Shown one piece after another: positions 51,865 through 60,009 of a DNA stretch of 64,000 bases. The first letter of the stretch is position 1. Each line of letters starts with the position of its first letter. Location: positions 1-64,000 of the forward strand of contig DHUU01000003.1 of the NCBI GenBank assembly GCA_002409325.1, in the 5' to 3' direction. This DNA is from Bacteroidales bacterium UBA5226. GTDB taxonomy: Bacteria > Bacteroidota > Bacteroidia > Bacteroidales > UBA932. The translations under genes were made by a program, and so were the position numbers. The notes below the pieces were generated by a model. That model had not been told where the DNA came from, ran no database searches, and saw only the letters and a list, made by a program, of their open reading frames with translations.

Positions 51865-52248
51865 ATGAAAACCCTCTATACCGTATTACTGCTGGTACTA
51901 TCCAATGTGTTCATGACTTTTGCCTGGTACGGGCACTTGAAGTTTGGATCCATGAAATGGTTCCAGTCATTGCCTCTGATTGCCATAATCCTTATCAGCT
52001 GGGGTATAGCATTTGCCGAGTACTGTTTCCAGGTTCCTGCAAACCGTATCGGTTATATGGGCAACGGGGGTCCCTTGTCGCTTATTCAATTAAAAGTAAT
52101 CCAGGAAGTGGTTTCACTCAGTGTATTCACTGTATTTGCGCTGGTCGTTTTCAGGACCGAACAGTTCAGGTGGAATCACATCCTGGCTTTTTTCCTGCTT
52201 GTTGCAGCCGTTTATCTGGTGTTTAGAACACCAGCGGATCTTTCATGA
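51865..52248 (+). CDS. DMT/DUF486 family small membrane protein
   Basis: This 127-residue protein has four transmembrane helices and matches the DUF486 group of small drug/metabolite-type proteins, with MTFAWYGHLKF, WGIAFAEYCFQVPANRIGY and the closing helix AFFLLVAAVYLVFR. Its substrate is unknown. Its last 6 bases overlap the end of the convergent DUF3276 gene. Confidence 0.85.
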   Translation: MKTLYTVLLLVLSNVFMTFAWYGHLKFGSMKWFQSLPLIAIILISWGIAFAEYCFQVPANRIGYMGNGGPLSLIQLKVIQEVVSLSVFTVFALVVFRTEQFRWNHILAFFLLVAAVYLVFRTPADLS

Positions 52249-52587
52249 TTCTTTGTTCAGATCATCAAAACTGACATTGGTGAACTCGTTGGGTCTGGAT
52301 TCTGTGACCTGGATCCGTTCTTTTATGTATTTGACGACTTCTTCCAGCCCTTCTGCGAATTTTTCAAAATCTTCCTTATATAGAAAAATTTTATGTTTTT
52401 CATAAGAGAACCGTCCATCCTTATCTACACGACGTTTGCTTTCTGTTATGGTCAGATAATAGTCGTTCCCTTTGGTTGCTTTTACATCAAAAAAATACGT
52501 TCTTTTACCAGCACGTACGGGTTTGGAAAAAACATCTTCTCCTCTGTGTTCCGCATTTGAGGAACTTTCATAATCTTCAAAATACAT
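52243..52587 (-). CDS. DUF3276 (PUR-alpha-like) nucleic acid-binding protein
   Basis: This 114-residue cytosolic protein holds one PUR repeat: RTYFFDVKATKGNDYYLTITESKR and the helix EDFEKFAEGLEEVVKYI. The family binds single-stranded DNA or RNA and is near universal in Bacteroidota. Targets here are unknown. It is transcribed away from nusB through a symmetric 54-bp region (52603-52656). Confidence 0.88.
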   Translation of the reverse strand: MYFEDYESSSNAEHRGEDVFSKPVRAGKRTYFFDVKATKGNDYYLTITESKRRVDKDGRFSYEKHKIFLYKEDFEKFAEGLEEVVKYIKERIQVTESRPNEFTNVSFDDLNKES

Positions 52588-52602
52588 AGGTATTATTAAT
52601 TT

Positions 52603-52656
52603 AAACTACGCAAATATAAAATTTATTTGCTTTAAAACTGTATATTTGCGTAGTTT
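52603..52656. promoter_or_regulatory. Symmetric divergent promoters in a perfect 16-bp inverted repeat
   Basis: AAACTACGCAAATATA (52603-52618) is repeated inverted as TATATTTGCGTAGTTT (52641-52656), a perfect 16-bp match around a 22-base centre. Each arm contains TATATTTG, one reading toward DUF3276 (minus) and one toward nusB (plus). The two promoters are therefore identical over their -7 region and start site and share their upstream DNA. Confidence 0.75.
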
Positions 52657-52674
52657 CTTTTTGATTTAAAAGGT

Positions 52675-53628
52675 ATGCTTAGCAGGCGGTTTATTCGTGT
52701 CAAGGTTTTTAAGATTTTATTCAGCAGCGTTCATTCACAAAATTTTGACCAGGCGGGGGCGGAAAAAGAGCTTCTTGCCAGCCTCGAAAAGACCAGGCAA
52801 TTGTATTTCCTTTTACTATCCCTACCCGTCGCGCTGGCGCACTATGCACAGGACCGGATAGATATCGGGTTGCAGAAATACCAGCCATCGGACCAGGAAA
52901 TACACCCTAACCTGCGCTTTGTAAATAATAAAGTCATTGCTGCCCTTGAACAGGACAAAGACCTGCTACGCGTCCGGGAGCACGGGATCAACTGGGCTGC
53001 ACACAGGGGATACGTAAGGAAATTGTATGAGCAGTTGAAGGAAGACCCCTATTTTGTTGATTACATGAATGCTCTGCAAGAGCCGGGTTTTGATGACGAT
53101 CTTAATTTGATACAACTTTTCTTCTGCAACCAACCCGACGATGACCAGGATCTTTACAATTTACTGGAAGACCAGAGCCTATATTGGGCAGATGATATAG
53201 CATACGTTTGTAATGTCATTTTGGCACAACTGGCCGGCATGAAGGCCGGGATGGGTTTTCCGGCACACCCGTCGCTGTTTAACAACCAGGAAGACAGGGA
53301 TTTTGCGACAGGTCTTCTGGCACATTCCCTGATACATTACAAAGAATATGCTTCATTTATTGAGAAATTTGCTCAGAACTGGGATCTGGAGCGAATTGCC
53401 GGAACCGATTCCATTCTCATTATTCTGGGCATATCAGAAGCCGTCGCCTTTCCGCAGATTCCCATTAAGGTCACGCTGAACGAAATAGTGGAAATATCAA
53501 AGTATTATAGCACAGAAAATTCAAAAATGTTTGTTAACGGGATCCTTGACAAGGTGATTAAACATCTGACCCAGGAAGGAGTTGTTTCAAAACGTGGCAG
53601 GGGACTTGTAGAAAAGCAAAAGAAGTAA
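52675..53628 (+). CDS. nusB: Transcription antitermination factor NusB, long Bacteroidota form
   Basis: This 317-residue protein has the NusB fold in its last 130 residues, with LIHYKEYASFIEKFAQNWDLERI, the conserved DSILIILGISEA, and VEISKYYSTENSKMFVNGILDKV. The N-terminal half (about 1-180) is the extension seen in Bacteroidota NusB. It joins the rRNA antitermination complex with NusE. The yajC gene follows 41 bases later. Confidence 0.93.
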   Translation: MLSRRFIRVKVFKILFSSVHSQNFDQAGAEKELLASLEKTRQLYFLLLSLPVALAHYAQDRIDIGLQKYQPSDQEIHPNLRFVNNKVIAALEQDKDLLRVREHGINWAAHRGYVRKLYEQLKEDPYFVDYMNALQEPGFDDDLNLIQLFFCNQPDDDQDLYNLLEDQSLYWADDIAYVCNVILAQLAGMKAGMGFPAHPSLFNNQEDRDFATGLLAHSLIHYKEYASFIEKFAQNWDLERIAGTDSILIILGISEAVAFPQIPIKVTLNEIVEISKYYSTENSKMFVNGILDKVIKHLTQEGVVSKRGRGLVEKQKK

Positions 53629-53669
53629 AGAACACATAACAATACAACTAACAAAAACAATTATCAACC

Positions 53670-53999
53670 ATGAGCACACTAATAATTTTACAGGAACAAG
53701 CAACAAAGACTGCAGCCGGTGCAGGTGGCAACTGGACTTTTCTTATTATGATGGCTGCCATTTTTGTGGTGATGTATTTTTTAATGATACGTCCACAGAA
53801 AAAACGCCAGAAAGAACTGAAAGAATACCGCGATAACCTGAAAAAGGGAGATAAAGTCATCACTGCCGGCGGCATCTATGGTACCATTACCGAAGTAAAG
53901 GAAAATTACGTTTTGCTGGAAGTGGACACCAACGTTAAGATCAGGGTGGATAAATCAACCCTGGTTAAGGATTCTTCTGACATTCAACAGGGCAGCTAA
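53670..53999 (+). CDS. yajC: Preprotein translocase subunit YajC
   Basis: This 109-residue inner-membrane protein has one helix (about 24-41, FLIMMAAIFVVMYFLMI) and the signature RPQKKRQKELKEY. The YajC core that follows is complete (GDKVITAGGIYGTI). It assists SecDF, which is not in this window. Gene order nusB-yajC-ybbR-coaE is common in Bacteroidales. Confidence 0.95.
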   Translation: MSTLIILQEQATKTAAGAGGNWTFLIMMAAIFVVMYFLMIRPQKKRQKELKEYRDNLKKGDKVITAGGIYGTITEVKENYVLLEVDTNVKIRVDKSTLVKDSSDIQQGS

Positions 54000-54029
54000 T
54001 CAGAAAAACGCGCCTCCAAAGTATGGCCT

Positions 54030-54974
54030 ATGAAACGGTCCAGATGGGTATTGATCCTGTGTATAGCCGCAGCCTTCTTCCTGTGGGTGGTGTATACATT
54101 GTCTAATGAGTACACCGCTTATTTCCGTTTTCCGCTGGAAGTCGAAACCAATCTGGACGGGCGTGCCAACATTTCCCAGGCAGACAATACCCTTTTTCTT
54201 CGTGGAAAAACCAGGGGCTTTTACATTATCCGTTATTCCTGGCGGAAAAGGATACCTTCTGTACGTATATTTGCAGAGCAGACCCTGATGGGTCGGTACC
54301 CGGAAAAAAGTGACAAGTTTTACCTGCTGGCAAACGATATCCACAACCTGGTGAACGATGCCCTGGGTGCCGATTTTCAGGTGGAGACCATTCTCAGTGA
54401 CACCATCCGTCTTGAATACCGGCAGGTCCATTCCAGGTATGTTCCTGTCCAATTTGTTTCGGACATATCGTATATGCCTCAATATATGTCTTTTGTACCT
54501 GTCCGCACCTACCCGGACAGTATTCTGGTCTATGCAGAGGAACCCTACCTGGACCTGATTCGGGGAATCAGGACAAGAAAGGTAATGCTAAGCAATCTGG
54601 ATCAGACGGTAGAAGGTATAGCCCGCCTGGAAATCCCTGCCAATGCGCGCCTCTCCCGTTCAGAGATCAACTATGAAGTCATGGTTTCCCGCTTTGTGGA
54701 AATGACACTAGAGGTTCCTGTGACAACACGCAATGTGCCTTCACGCAGAGAATTGATTATCCTCCCTGACAAGGTCACACTGCAATTCCGGTGTCCTTTT
54801 GAAGAGGCTGCAAGCATAAGTGCCGGAGATTTTTCCCTGGTAGTGGATTATAACGAATTCACAGGAAAAGCAGGCGGCAAGATTACCCCGGCTCTGGAAG
54901 GAGCCCCCTTAATGATCAGCCACTTGCAACTGACTCCGCAATTCGTAGACGGCATAATCCAGAATCGTTACTAA
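54030..54974 (+). CDS. YbbR-like domain protein
   Basis: This 314-residue protein has one N-terminal helix (about 5-23) and a periplasmic region of YbbR-type beta repeats, with FPLEVETN, VPVQFVSD and LEVPVTTRNVP as strand pairs. YbbR proteins regulate diadenylate cyclases in Firmicutes; in Bacteroidota their role is not settled. It lies 30 bases after yajC and 3 bases before coaE. Confidence 0.85.
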   Translation: MKRSRWVLILCIAAAFFLWVVYTLSNEYTAYFRFPLEVETNLDGRANISQADNTLFLRGKTRGFYIIRYSWRKRIPSVRIFAEQTLMGRYPEKSDKFYLLANDIHNLVNDALGADFQVETILSDTIRLEYRQVHSRYVPVQFVSDISYMPQYMSFVPVRTYPDSILVYAEEPYLDLIRGIRTRKVMLSNLDQTVEGIARLEIPANARLSRSEINYEVMVSRFVEMTLEVPVTTRNVPSRRELIILPDKVTLQFRCPFEEAASISAGDFSLVVDYNEFTGKAGGKITPALEGAPLMISHLQLTPQFVDGIIQNRY

Positions 54975-54977
54975 GCC

Positions 54978-55589
54978 ATGAAGACAACCATAATACTTGG
55001 CATCACGGGAGGAATAGGCAGCGGCAAAAGCTACGTGACACGGATTTTCAATGGTTTGGGAATTCCTGCGTACGATTCCGACGCCCGCACCAAACAACTC
55101 TACCGCGAGGAACCCCCTCTCAGGGAAGTGCTGAGCGGTATTCTAGGTCCTGATATTTTCATGAACGGGGAACCAGATATCAGCAAGATGGCTTCGCTTA
55201 TCTTTAATGACACAGCGTTGCTAAAAAGAATAAACCAGGCGGTCCATCCATACGTGGTCAGGGATTTTCTCAAATGGGCATATGCATCCCAGGCACCTTA
55301 CGTGATTTTCGAAAGTGCCATTTTATTGGAAATGGATCCTCCTTTTCAGGCAACCCGGGTACTGACCATATCGGCAGACCGTGAACTCAGACTGTGCAGG
55401 GTAGCCGGCAGGGACAATGCCCTTATCCAATCTGTATTGGCCAGAATGGATAAACAATGGACAGATGAACAAAGAGAAGCCAAGGCAGATTTTGTTATCA
55501 TTTCGGACAACAAACAGGCTTTGCTGCCCCGTGTTCTTGAAGTACACCAACATATGATGAATATTACACAAAACCACAATGAAAACTGA
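54978..55589 (+). CDS. coaE: Dephospho-CoA kinase
   Basis: This 203-residue P-loop kinase carries out the last step of coenzyme A synthesis. The Walker A motif GGIGSGKS is at residues 10-17. DSDARTK and the HPYVV segment of the CoA-binding region are conserved. Full length. Its end overlaps the DUF5606 start by 11 bases. Confidence 0.95.
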   Translation: MKTTIILGITGGIGSGKSYVTRIFNGLGIPAYDSDARTKQLYREEPPLREVLSGILGPDIFMNGEPDISKMASLIFNDTALLKRINQAVHPYVVRDFLKWAYASQAPYVIFESAILLEMDPPFQATRVLTISADRELRLCRVAGRDNALIQSVLARMDKQWTDEQREAKADFVIISDNKQALLPRVLEVHQHMMNITQNHNEN

Positions 55590-56148
55590 TCTTACAAAAA
55601 TCCTGTCAGTAGGGGGACAATCCGGTTTGTACCGCTACCTGGCCCAAAGCAACGGGGGTGTGGTAGTCGAATCCCTAACAGATGGAAAAAGAAAATGGAT
55701 GGGGCCCAGTGCCCGCATGACATCGTTGTCAGATATCTCGGTATATACCCAGACAGAAGAGGAATTGAAGCTTCGGGATGTTTTTGTCCGGATGAAGGAA
55801 TTCCTACAGGAAAACGAAGCCCCCGCTCCCGGTAAGGAAGCTGCAGAAATGGCTGCTTTTTTTGAACAAGTCATCCCGCAATACGACAGGGATCGCTTTT
55901 ATCCCTCGCACATGAAAAAGGTGCTGGAATGGTACAACCTGCTCAAATCGGCCGATGCCCTTGATTTTGAAGAAGCAGAAACAGGAGAGGATATGAAAGA
56001 GGCAGAAGATGCTCAGGTACCAGAGGCTAAGGGAACAAAATCTGTCCCCAAAAAACCTGCTGCCAAAGCTATCATCCCTGCTGCCAGGGCAGCAAAACCG
56101 GCTGCAGCCAAAGCCCCAAGGCAGGTTAAGCACACAACCCAGAAATAG
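55579..56148 (+). CDS. DUF5606 domain protein
   Basis: This 189-residue cytosolic protein has the conserved N-terminal DUF5606 region (about 1-130), with LTKILSVGGQSGLYRYLAQ and SDISVYTQTEEE. An acidic then Ala/Lys/Pro-rich tail follows (about 135-189, for example PKKPAAKAI), which looks disordered. It overlaps coaE by 11 bases. Function unknown. Confidence 0.85.
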   Translation: MKTDLTKILSVGGQSGLYRYLAQSNGGVVVESLTDGKRKWMGPSARMTSLSDISVYTQTEEELKLRDVFVRMKEFLQENEAPAPGKEAAEMAAFFEQVIPQYDRDRFYPSHMKKVLEWYNLLKSADALDFEEAETGEDMKEAEDAQVPEAKGTKSVPKKPAAKAIIPAARAAKPAAAKAPRQVKHTTQK

Positions 56149-56165
56149 TGCAAACCAGGCGACGG

Positions 56166-57494
56166 ATGCCACAAAGGGTATCAGTCTATACCCTGGGCTG
56201 TTCCAAAAACCGGGTGGACAGCGAACACCTCATGCGGCAGCTACAAGCAGGTGGCTGCCAGATCATACCCGATGCCCCGGAAGAAGATTACCCCTTGGAT
56301 GCCCTGGTGATCAACACCTGTGGATTCATTCACGATGCCAGGGAAGAATCGGTCAGCTACATTCTGGAAGCTCTGAAGGCAAAAGAAGAGGGCAGACTGG
56401 GGAAAGTCCTTGTAATGGGTTGTTTGTCTGAACGCTACAAAAAAGAACTGGAAAAGGAAATGCCCGGTGTGGATGCTTTCTTTGGCGTGACCGATATTCC
56501 CCTGATAGCCGCTCACCTTGGCGTGCCCTATGATCCGGCCCTGGCCACTGAAAGGGTTCTTTCCACCCCGGCCCACTACGCCTACCTGAAACTGAGCGAA
56601 GGCTGCGACCGCAGCTGTGCCTATTGCGCCATTCCCCTTATCCGGGGTCCGCACCGCTCCAGGCCCATGAAAGAGTTGATTGCCGAGGCCGGCCATCTGG
56701 CCGGACAGGGAGTCAGGGAACTGATCCTGGTGGCACAGGATACCAGTTATTACGGACTGGATTTGACCGGAAAAAGGGAACTTTCTTCCCTGATGGAAGC
56801 CCTGTGCCGGATTAGCGGCATTGACCGCATCCGCGTGCTGTACACCTACCCGCAGGGTTTCCCCCTGGATGTGCTCCGGCTCATGGCCCGGGAACCCAAA
56901 ATCTGCCAATATGTTGATATTCCCCTTCAGCACATTTCAGATAAGGTCTTGACGGCAATGCGCAGAAATACAACAAAAGCAGAAACCCTCCGATTGATAG
57001 AAGATTTTCGTACATTAGTACCGGGGTTGTGCCTGCGCACTACCCTGATGGTGGGACACCCCGGAGAAGACGAACAGGCATTCCTCGAATTGCTAGACTT
57101 TGTGAAGGAAGCACGGTTTGAAAGGATGGGTGCTTTTACATATTCCCGGGAAGAAGGCACTTATGGGGCAAAATACCTTAAAGACCAGATCCCTGCAAAG
57201 GTCAGGCGTGAGCGTTACGGAAGGCTCATGGAGTTGCAAAAAGGCATATCTTTTGCCTACAACCAATCACGGGTAGGGTCCGTATGCAGCGTTCTGACAG
57301 ATTATCTTGTCATCCCAGACGGTGGGACCATGAAGCCAACGGTTTTGGGAAGAACACAATACGAAGCCCCCGAGGTGGACGGATTCGTGATCCTGGAAGA
57401 CGCAGCCCATATCAGGCCGGGCTCTTTTGTAGAGGCCCGCATAACCAAAGCAGATGAATACGATCTGTATGCGCAACTTATTGAAAAAGAATAA
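56166..57494 (+). CDS. rimO: Ribosomal protein S12 methylthiotransferase RimO
   Basis: This radical SAM enzyme of about 443 residues adds a methylthio group to Asp of ribosomal protein S12. The N-terminal UPF0004 domain starts VYTLGCSKNRVDSE. The radical SAM cysteines are C147, C151 and C154 (CDRSCAYC) and a TRAM domain closes the protein. I chose the ATG at 56166. A GTG at 56148 overlaps the DUF5606 stop and would add six residues. It is followed 15 bases later by fabG. Confidence 0.94.
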   Translation: MPQRVSVYTLGCSKNRVDSEHLMRQLQAGGCQIIPDAPEEDYPLDALVINTCGFIHDAREESVSYILEALKAKEEGRLGKVLVMGCLSERYKKELEKEMPGVDAFFGVTDIPLIAAHLGVPYDPALATERVLSTPAHYAYLKLSEGCDRSCAYCAIPLIRGPHRSRPMKELIAEAGHLAGQGVRELILVAQDTSYYGLDLTGKRELSSLMEALCRISGIDRIRVLYTYPQGFPLDVLRLMAREPKICQYVDIPLQHISDKVLTAMRRNTTKAETLRLIEDFRTLVPGLCLRTTLMVGHPGEDEQAFLELLDFVKEARFERMGAFTYSREEGTYGAKYLKDQIPAKVRRERYGRLMELQKGISFAYNQSRVGSVCSVLTDYLVIPDGGTMKPTVLGRTQYEAPEVDGFVILEDAAHIRPGSFVEARITKADEYDLYAQLIEKE

Positions 57495-57509
57495 ATAAAT
57501 TTATTTACA

Positions 57510-58256
57510 ATGCAATTACTCAAAGACAAGAAAGTGTTGATCACCGGAGCCGCCCGCGGCATTGGCAAAGCCGTGGCATTGGGTATGGCAGGGCAGGGTG
57601 CCGACATAGCCTTTACCGATCTTAAAATTGATGACCAGGCAAAAGAAACCATAAAACAGATAGAAGCCTTCGGAGTCAGGGCAATTGCCTATGCTTCAGA
57701 TGCTGCATCATTTGATCAGGCACACCAGGTGGTTAGCCAGGCCGTACAGGAGCTGGGGCGGATAGATGTCCTGGTTAACAACGCCGGCATAACCCGTGAC
57801 ACATTGCTCTTACGTATGAGTGAACAGCAATGGGACATGGTTATTCAGGTAAACCTTAAATCTGCATTCAACTTTATACATGCACTTACCCCCCTGATGT
57901 TAAAACAGAAAAGCGGAAGTATTATCAATATGAGTTCAGTAGTAGGCCTTTCCGGGAATGCCGGACAGGCAAACTATTCGGCATCTAAAGCCGGTTTGAT
58001 AGCCCTTACAAAATCGGTAGCCAAAGAACTAGGGCCCAGGGGAATTCGTGCCAATGCCATAGCACCCGGGTTCATTATCAGCGACATGACCGATCAATTA
58101 TCCGAAGCTGTCCGCAAAGCCTGGACAGATACCATTCCCCTGCGCCGGGGCGGCACACCGCAGGAAGTTGCCAACGTGTGCATATTCCTGGCATCGGAAC
58201 TGTCTTCTTTTGTGAGCGGACAGGTAATTCCCGTATGCGGAGGGATGTATACATAG
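57510..58256 (+). CDS. fabG: 3-oxoacyl-ACP reductase
   Basis: This 248-residue short-chain dehydrogenase reduces 3-oxoacyl-ACP with NADPH in fatty acid synthesis. The nucleotide motif TGAARGIG, NNAG, the catalytic Ser of NMSSVVG and YSASK (Tyr and Lys) are all present, with the FabG-type ending GQVIPVCGGMYT. Length is normal. Confidence 0.94.
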   Translation: MQLLKDKKVLITGAARGIGKAVALGMAGQGADIAFTDLKIDDQAKETIKQIEAFGVRAIAYASDAASFDQAHQVVSQAVQELGRIDVLVNNAGITRDTLLLRMSEQQWDMVIQVNLKSAFNFIHALTPLMLKQKSGSIINMSSVVGLSGNAGQANYSASKAGLIALTKSVAKELGPRGIRANAIAPGFIISDMTDQLSEAVRKAWTDTIPLRRGGTPQEVANVCIFLASELSSFVSGQVIPVCGGMYT

Positions 58257-58274
58257 AATTCAAATAATGATCAT

Positions 58275-59180
58275 ATGAAAACCATACGTACAATAGGTCT
58301 GCTGGCCGTGCTTCTGCTGGCGGGAGCTTGCGGCCCCATGATTAACATCCTGGAAGTAGACGTGAGACTGCCTGCCACACTGCCCTTGAACCTTTCGGGA
58401 AGGGAAATGGTAGTGTTCACTCCCCGGTACGATTCGGTATCCCTTACCGATTCGGTTTTGCTAAACCGCTTTGCCCAGGCATTTGCCGACGGGCTTACCC
58501 AGCAGGCAAGACTGTCTCCGGGCTCGGTTCCCGTGTTTAGCCATTATTCGGGAAGCGAGTCGTTCGGCACCCTGGACCAGCCCGATTATGTGCACCGTCT
58601 GGCCCTGGAAACGGAAAAAGACCTGATTTTCATGGTGGACAGTGTAACCCTGGGCGCATTCCAGGTGAATGAACTTTCGTTGCTGCTGGCTCCCTTTCAG
58701 GCCGTGGTACGTGTTTATGATGCAGAAAAGGTGCGTTTTACCCAATACATCCCCATTAGGGACACCGCTGCCTGGGATCTGGGAGACAATGCAGATCAGG
58801 AAATTGTTACGATTCCAAAAAGTGCCTTTTTAGACCTGCAGAGAGCAGCCGTTTTTGTTGGCGAGCGTACCGCACGTTCATTCATGGATCAATGGGAAAC
58901 ACAGGACAGGGTGATTTTTGTCTATGACAAGTCTAAGTGGAACGTTGCCTACGATTACGCCCTGGCCTTTGAATGGGATAAAGCGATGGAAATCTGGCTG
59001 GAACTGGTAAAGTCAAATAACGCAAAGGAAGCAGCTTGTGCCTCATTTAACGTGGCCCTGGCCTGTGAAATGCAGGGAAATTTTGAACTGGCCAAAAAAT
59101 GGCTGAACCTGTCACAAAAGACACTGGACATGCCGGAAACGCGTTATTACAAGGAACTCCTGCTGGAACGAAAAAAGTGA
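58275..59180 (+). CDS. DUF6340 family lipoprotein
   Basis: This 301-residue protein has a lipoprotein signal (LLAGAC) and belongs to a Bacteroidota family annotated DUF6340. The middle is a mixed alpha/beta region, and the last 80 residues form TPR-like helices (YDYALAFEWDKAMEIWLEL, ASFNVALACEMQGNFELAKKW). Role unknown. It starts 18 bases after fabG and ends the plus-strand run before the non-coding stretch. Confidence 0.82.
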   Translation: MKTIRTIGLLAVLLLAGACGPMINILEVDVRLPATLPLNLSGREMVVFTPRYDSVSLTDSVLLNRFAQAFADGLTQQARLSPGSVPVFSHYSGSESFGTLDQPDYVHRLALETEKDLIFMVDSVTLGAFQVNELSLLLAPFQAVVRVYDAEKVRFTQYIPIRDTAAWDLGDNADQEIVTIPKSAFLDLQRAAVFVGERTARSFMDQWETQDRVIFVYDKSKWNVAYDYALAFEWDKAMEIWLELVKSNNAKEAACASFNVALACEMQGNFELAKKWLNLSQKTLDMPETRYYKELLLERKK

Positions 59181-59426
59181 AAGATCCCCATACACCCAGA
59201 GGTCTTTGAACTGATCATCTGCATATTCAATATCGGGGATATGGACATTTTCTGTTTTCCCGTAACTTGCTCACTCAGAGAACTAAGACGCCGGTAGTCC
59301 TTTTATCCGACTACTCCAGGGAATTAAATTAAAACAACATCTCGGAAGCCAGTGATTCAAAGGTTCTACCTGTAGTCGCTGTTTGAATGCTCCTGTTGCG
59401 GGTACGGCCGCTGCTGAGCTATGGGC

Positions 59427-59500
59427 GGCCGCTGCCACCACAAGGTAAGGGAAGCTTTTTTTCAAGCCGAGGCTTCCCTTACCTTGTCGTGGCAACGGCC
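59427..59500. repeat. 29-bp imperfect inverted repeat
   Basis: The left arm (59427-59455) and right arm (59472-59500) match as inverted repeats with two mismatches around a 16-base loop. The common core is ACAAGGTAAGGGAAGC. Such a stem is longer than a usual terminator and has no proper T run after it. Confidence 0.75.
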
Positions 59501-59582
59501 TTGCCGTTAATGCGGTTTGCTGCCCCAACAACCGCATGGTGGTCTTCAATGAGGTGTGCCAAAGGTATTTGGTGCATATTTC

Positions 59583-59608
59583 ATGCTGCGAAGCAGCATC
59601 ACTTTTTT
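59583..59608 (+). terminator. Possible plus-strand terminator
   Basis: ATGCTGC (59583-59589) and GCAGCAT (59593-59599) form a 7-bp stem with a GAA loop, followed after CAC by a run of six T. It could end transcripts from the fabG-DUF6340 operon ahead of the convergent rnpB. Confidence 0.45.
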
Positions 59609-59629
59609 CCTGGTTGACTGAAAAAAAAA

Positions 59630-59957
59630 CGGAGGGCCTGTAAGCCGGGTTCTGTCCAACTCCCATCATTTGTCTTAGCAGCCTACCCCCCGGCATAGAG
59701 CGGGCAGCCCTAATATTGCCGGTATACTTGGCCTTGCAGGAGACCGGTGCCTGCGTCAACGGCCGTCACCAACCGTCACGGTGGGCTCTTACCCCGCCTT
59801 TTCACCCTTACCCGGGTCCGAAGACCCTGGCGGTTATTTTCTGTCAAGCGATCCCTGACCTTACGACCAGCTGTGATTTCCACAGGATCATGCCCTTCCC
59901 TGCCCGGACTTTCCTCCCTTTTCCATTTGGATAAGAGCGATGGGACAGCCCTCCGCA
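59630..59957 (-). ncRNA. rnpB: RNase P RNA
   Basis: Read on the minus strand, this has the class A RNase P landmarks. The CR-I core GAGGAAAGTCCGGGC is at plus 59902-59916. The 3' end ACAGAACCCGGCTTA is near 59642-59656. A terminal P1 helix pairs GGAGGGC (5') with GCCCTCC (3'). It ends in CGTTTTTTTTT, which also serves as terminator. Length about 328 bases. It removes 5' leaders from tRNA precursors. Ends are estimated to within a few bases. Confidence 0.93.
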
Positions 59958-59961
59958 CCCG

Positions 59962-59969
59962 CAAAGTTA
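59962..59969 (-). promoter_or_regulatory. -7 box of rnpB
   Basis: The minus strand reads TAACTTTG, a full TAnnTTTG match, with the expected start about 5 bases on at the P1 helix. A plus-strand TACATTTA (59981-59988) may serve divergent pyrG. Confidence 0.65.
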
Positions 59970-60009
59970 AAAAATCTTCTTACATTTACCGTTTGAAAAA
60001 AAATGTCTT

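Larger units (their letters stand above)
59181..59629. other. 450-base non-coding stretch between DUF6340 and rnpB
   Basis: No gene is supported. Short open frames cross it on both strands but lack starts, signals and family likeness. It holds a long imperfect hairpin (59427-59500), a GTAGTC/GACTAC pair (59294-59314) and a tight ATGCTGC/GCAGCAT hairpin (59583-59599). It may be a decayed mobile or repeat element, or contain a small RNA. Confidence 0.5.

Noticed and set aside
59283..59759. Open frame of 158 codons on the minus strand
   Set aside because: It overlaps the RNase P RNA and the long inverted repeat, has no family likeness and low-quality composition.
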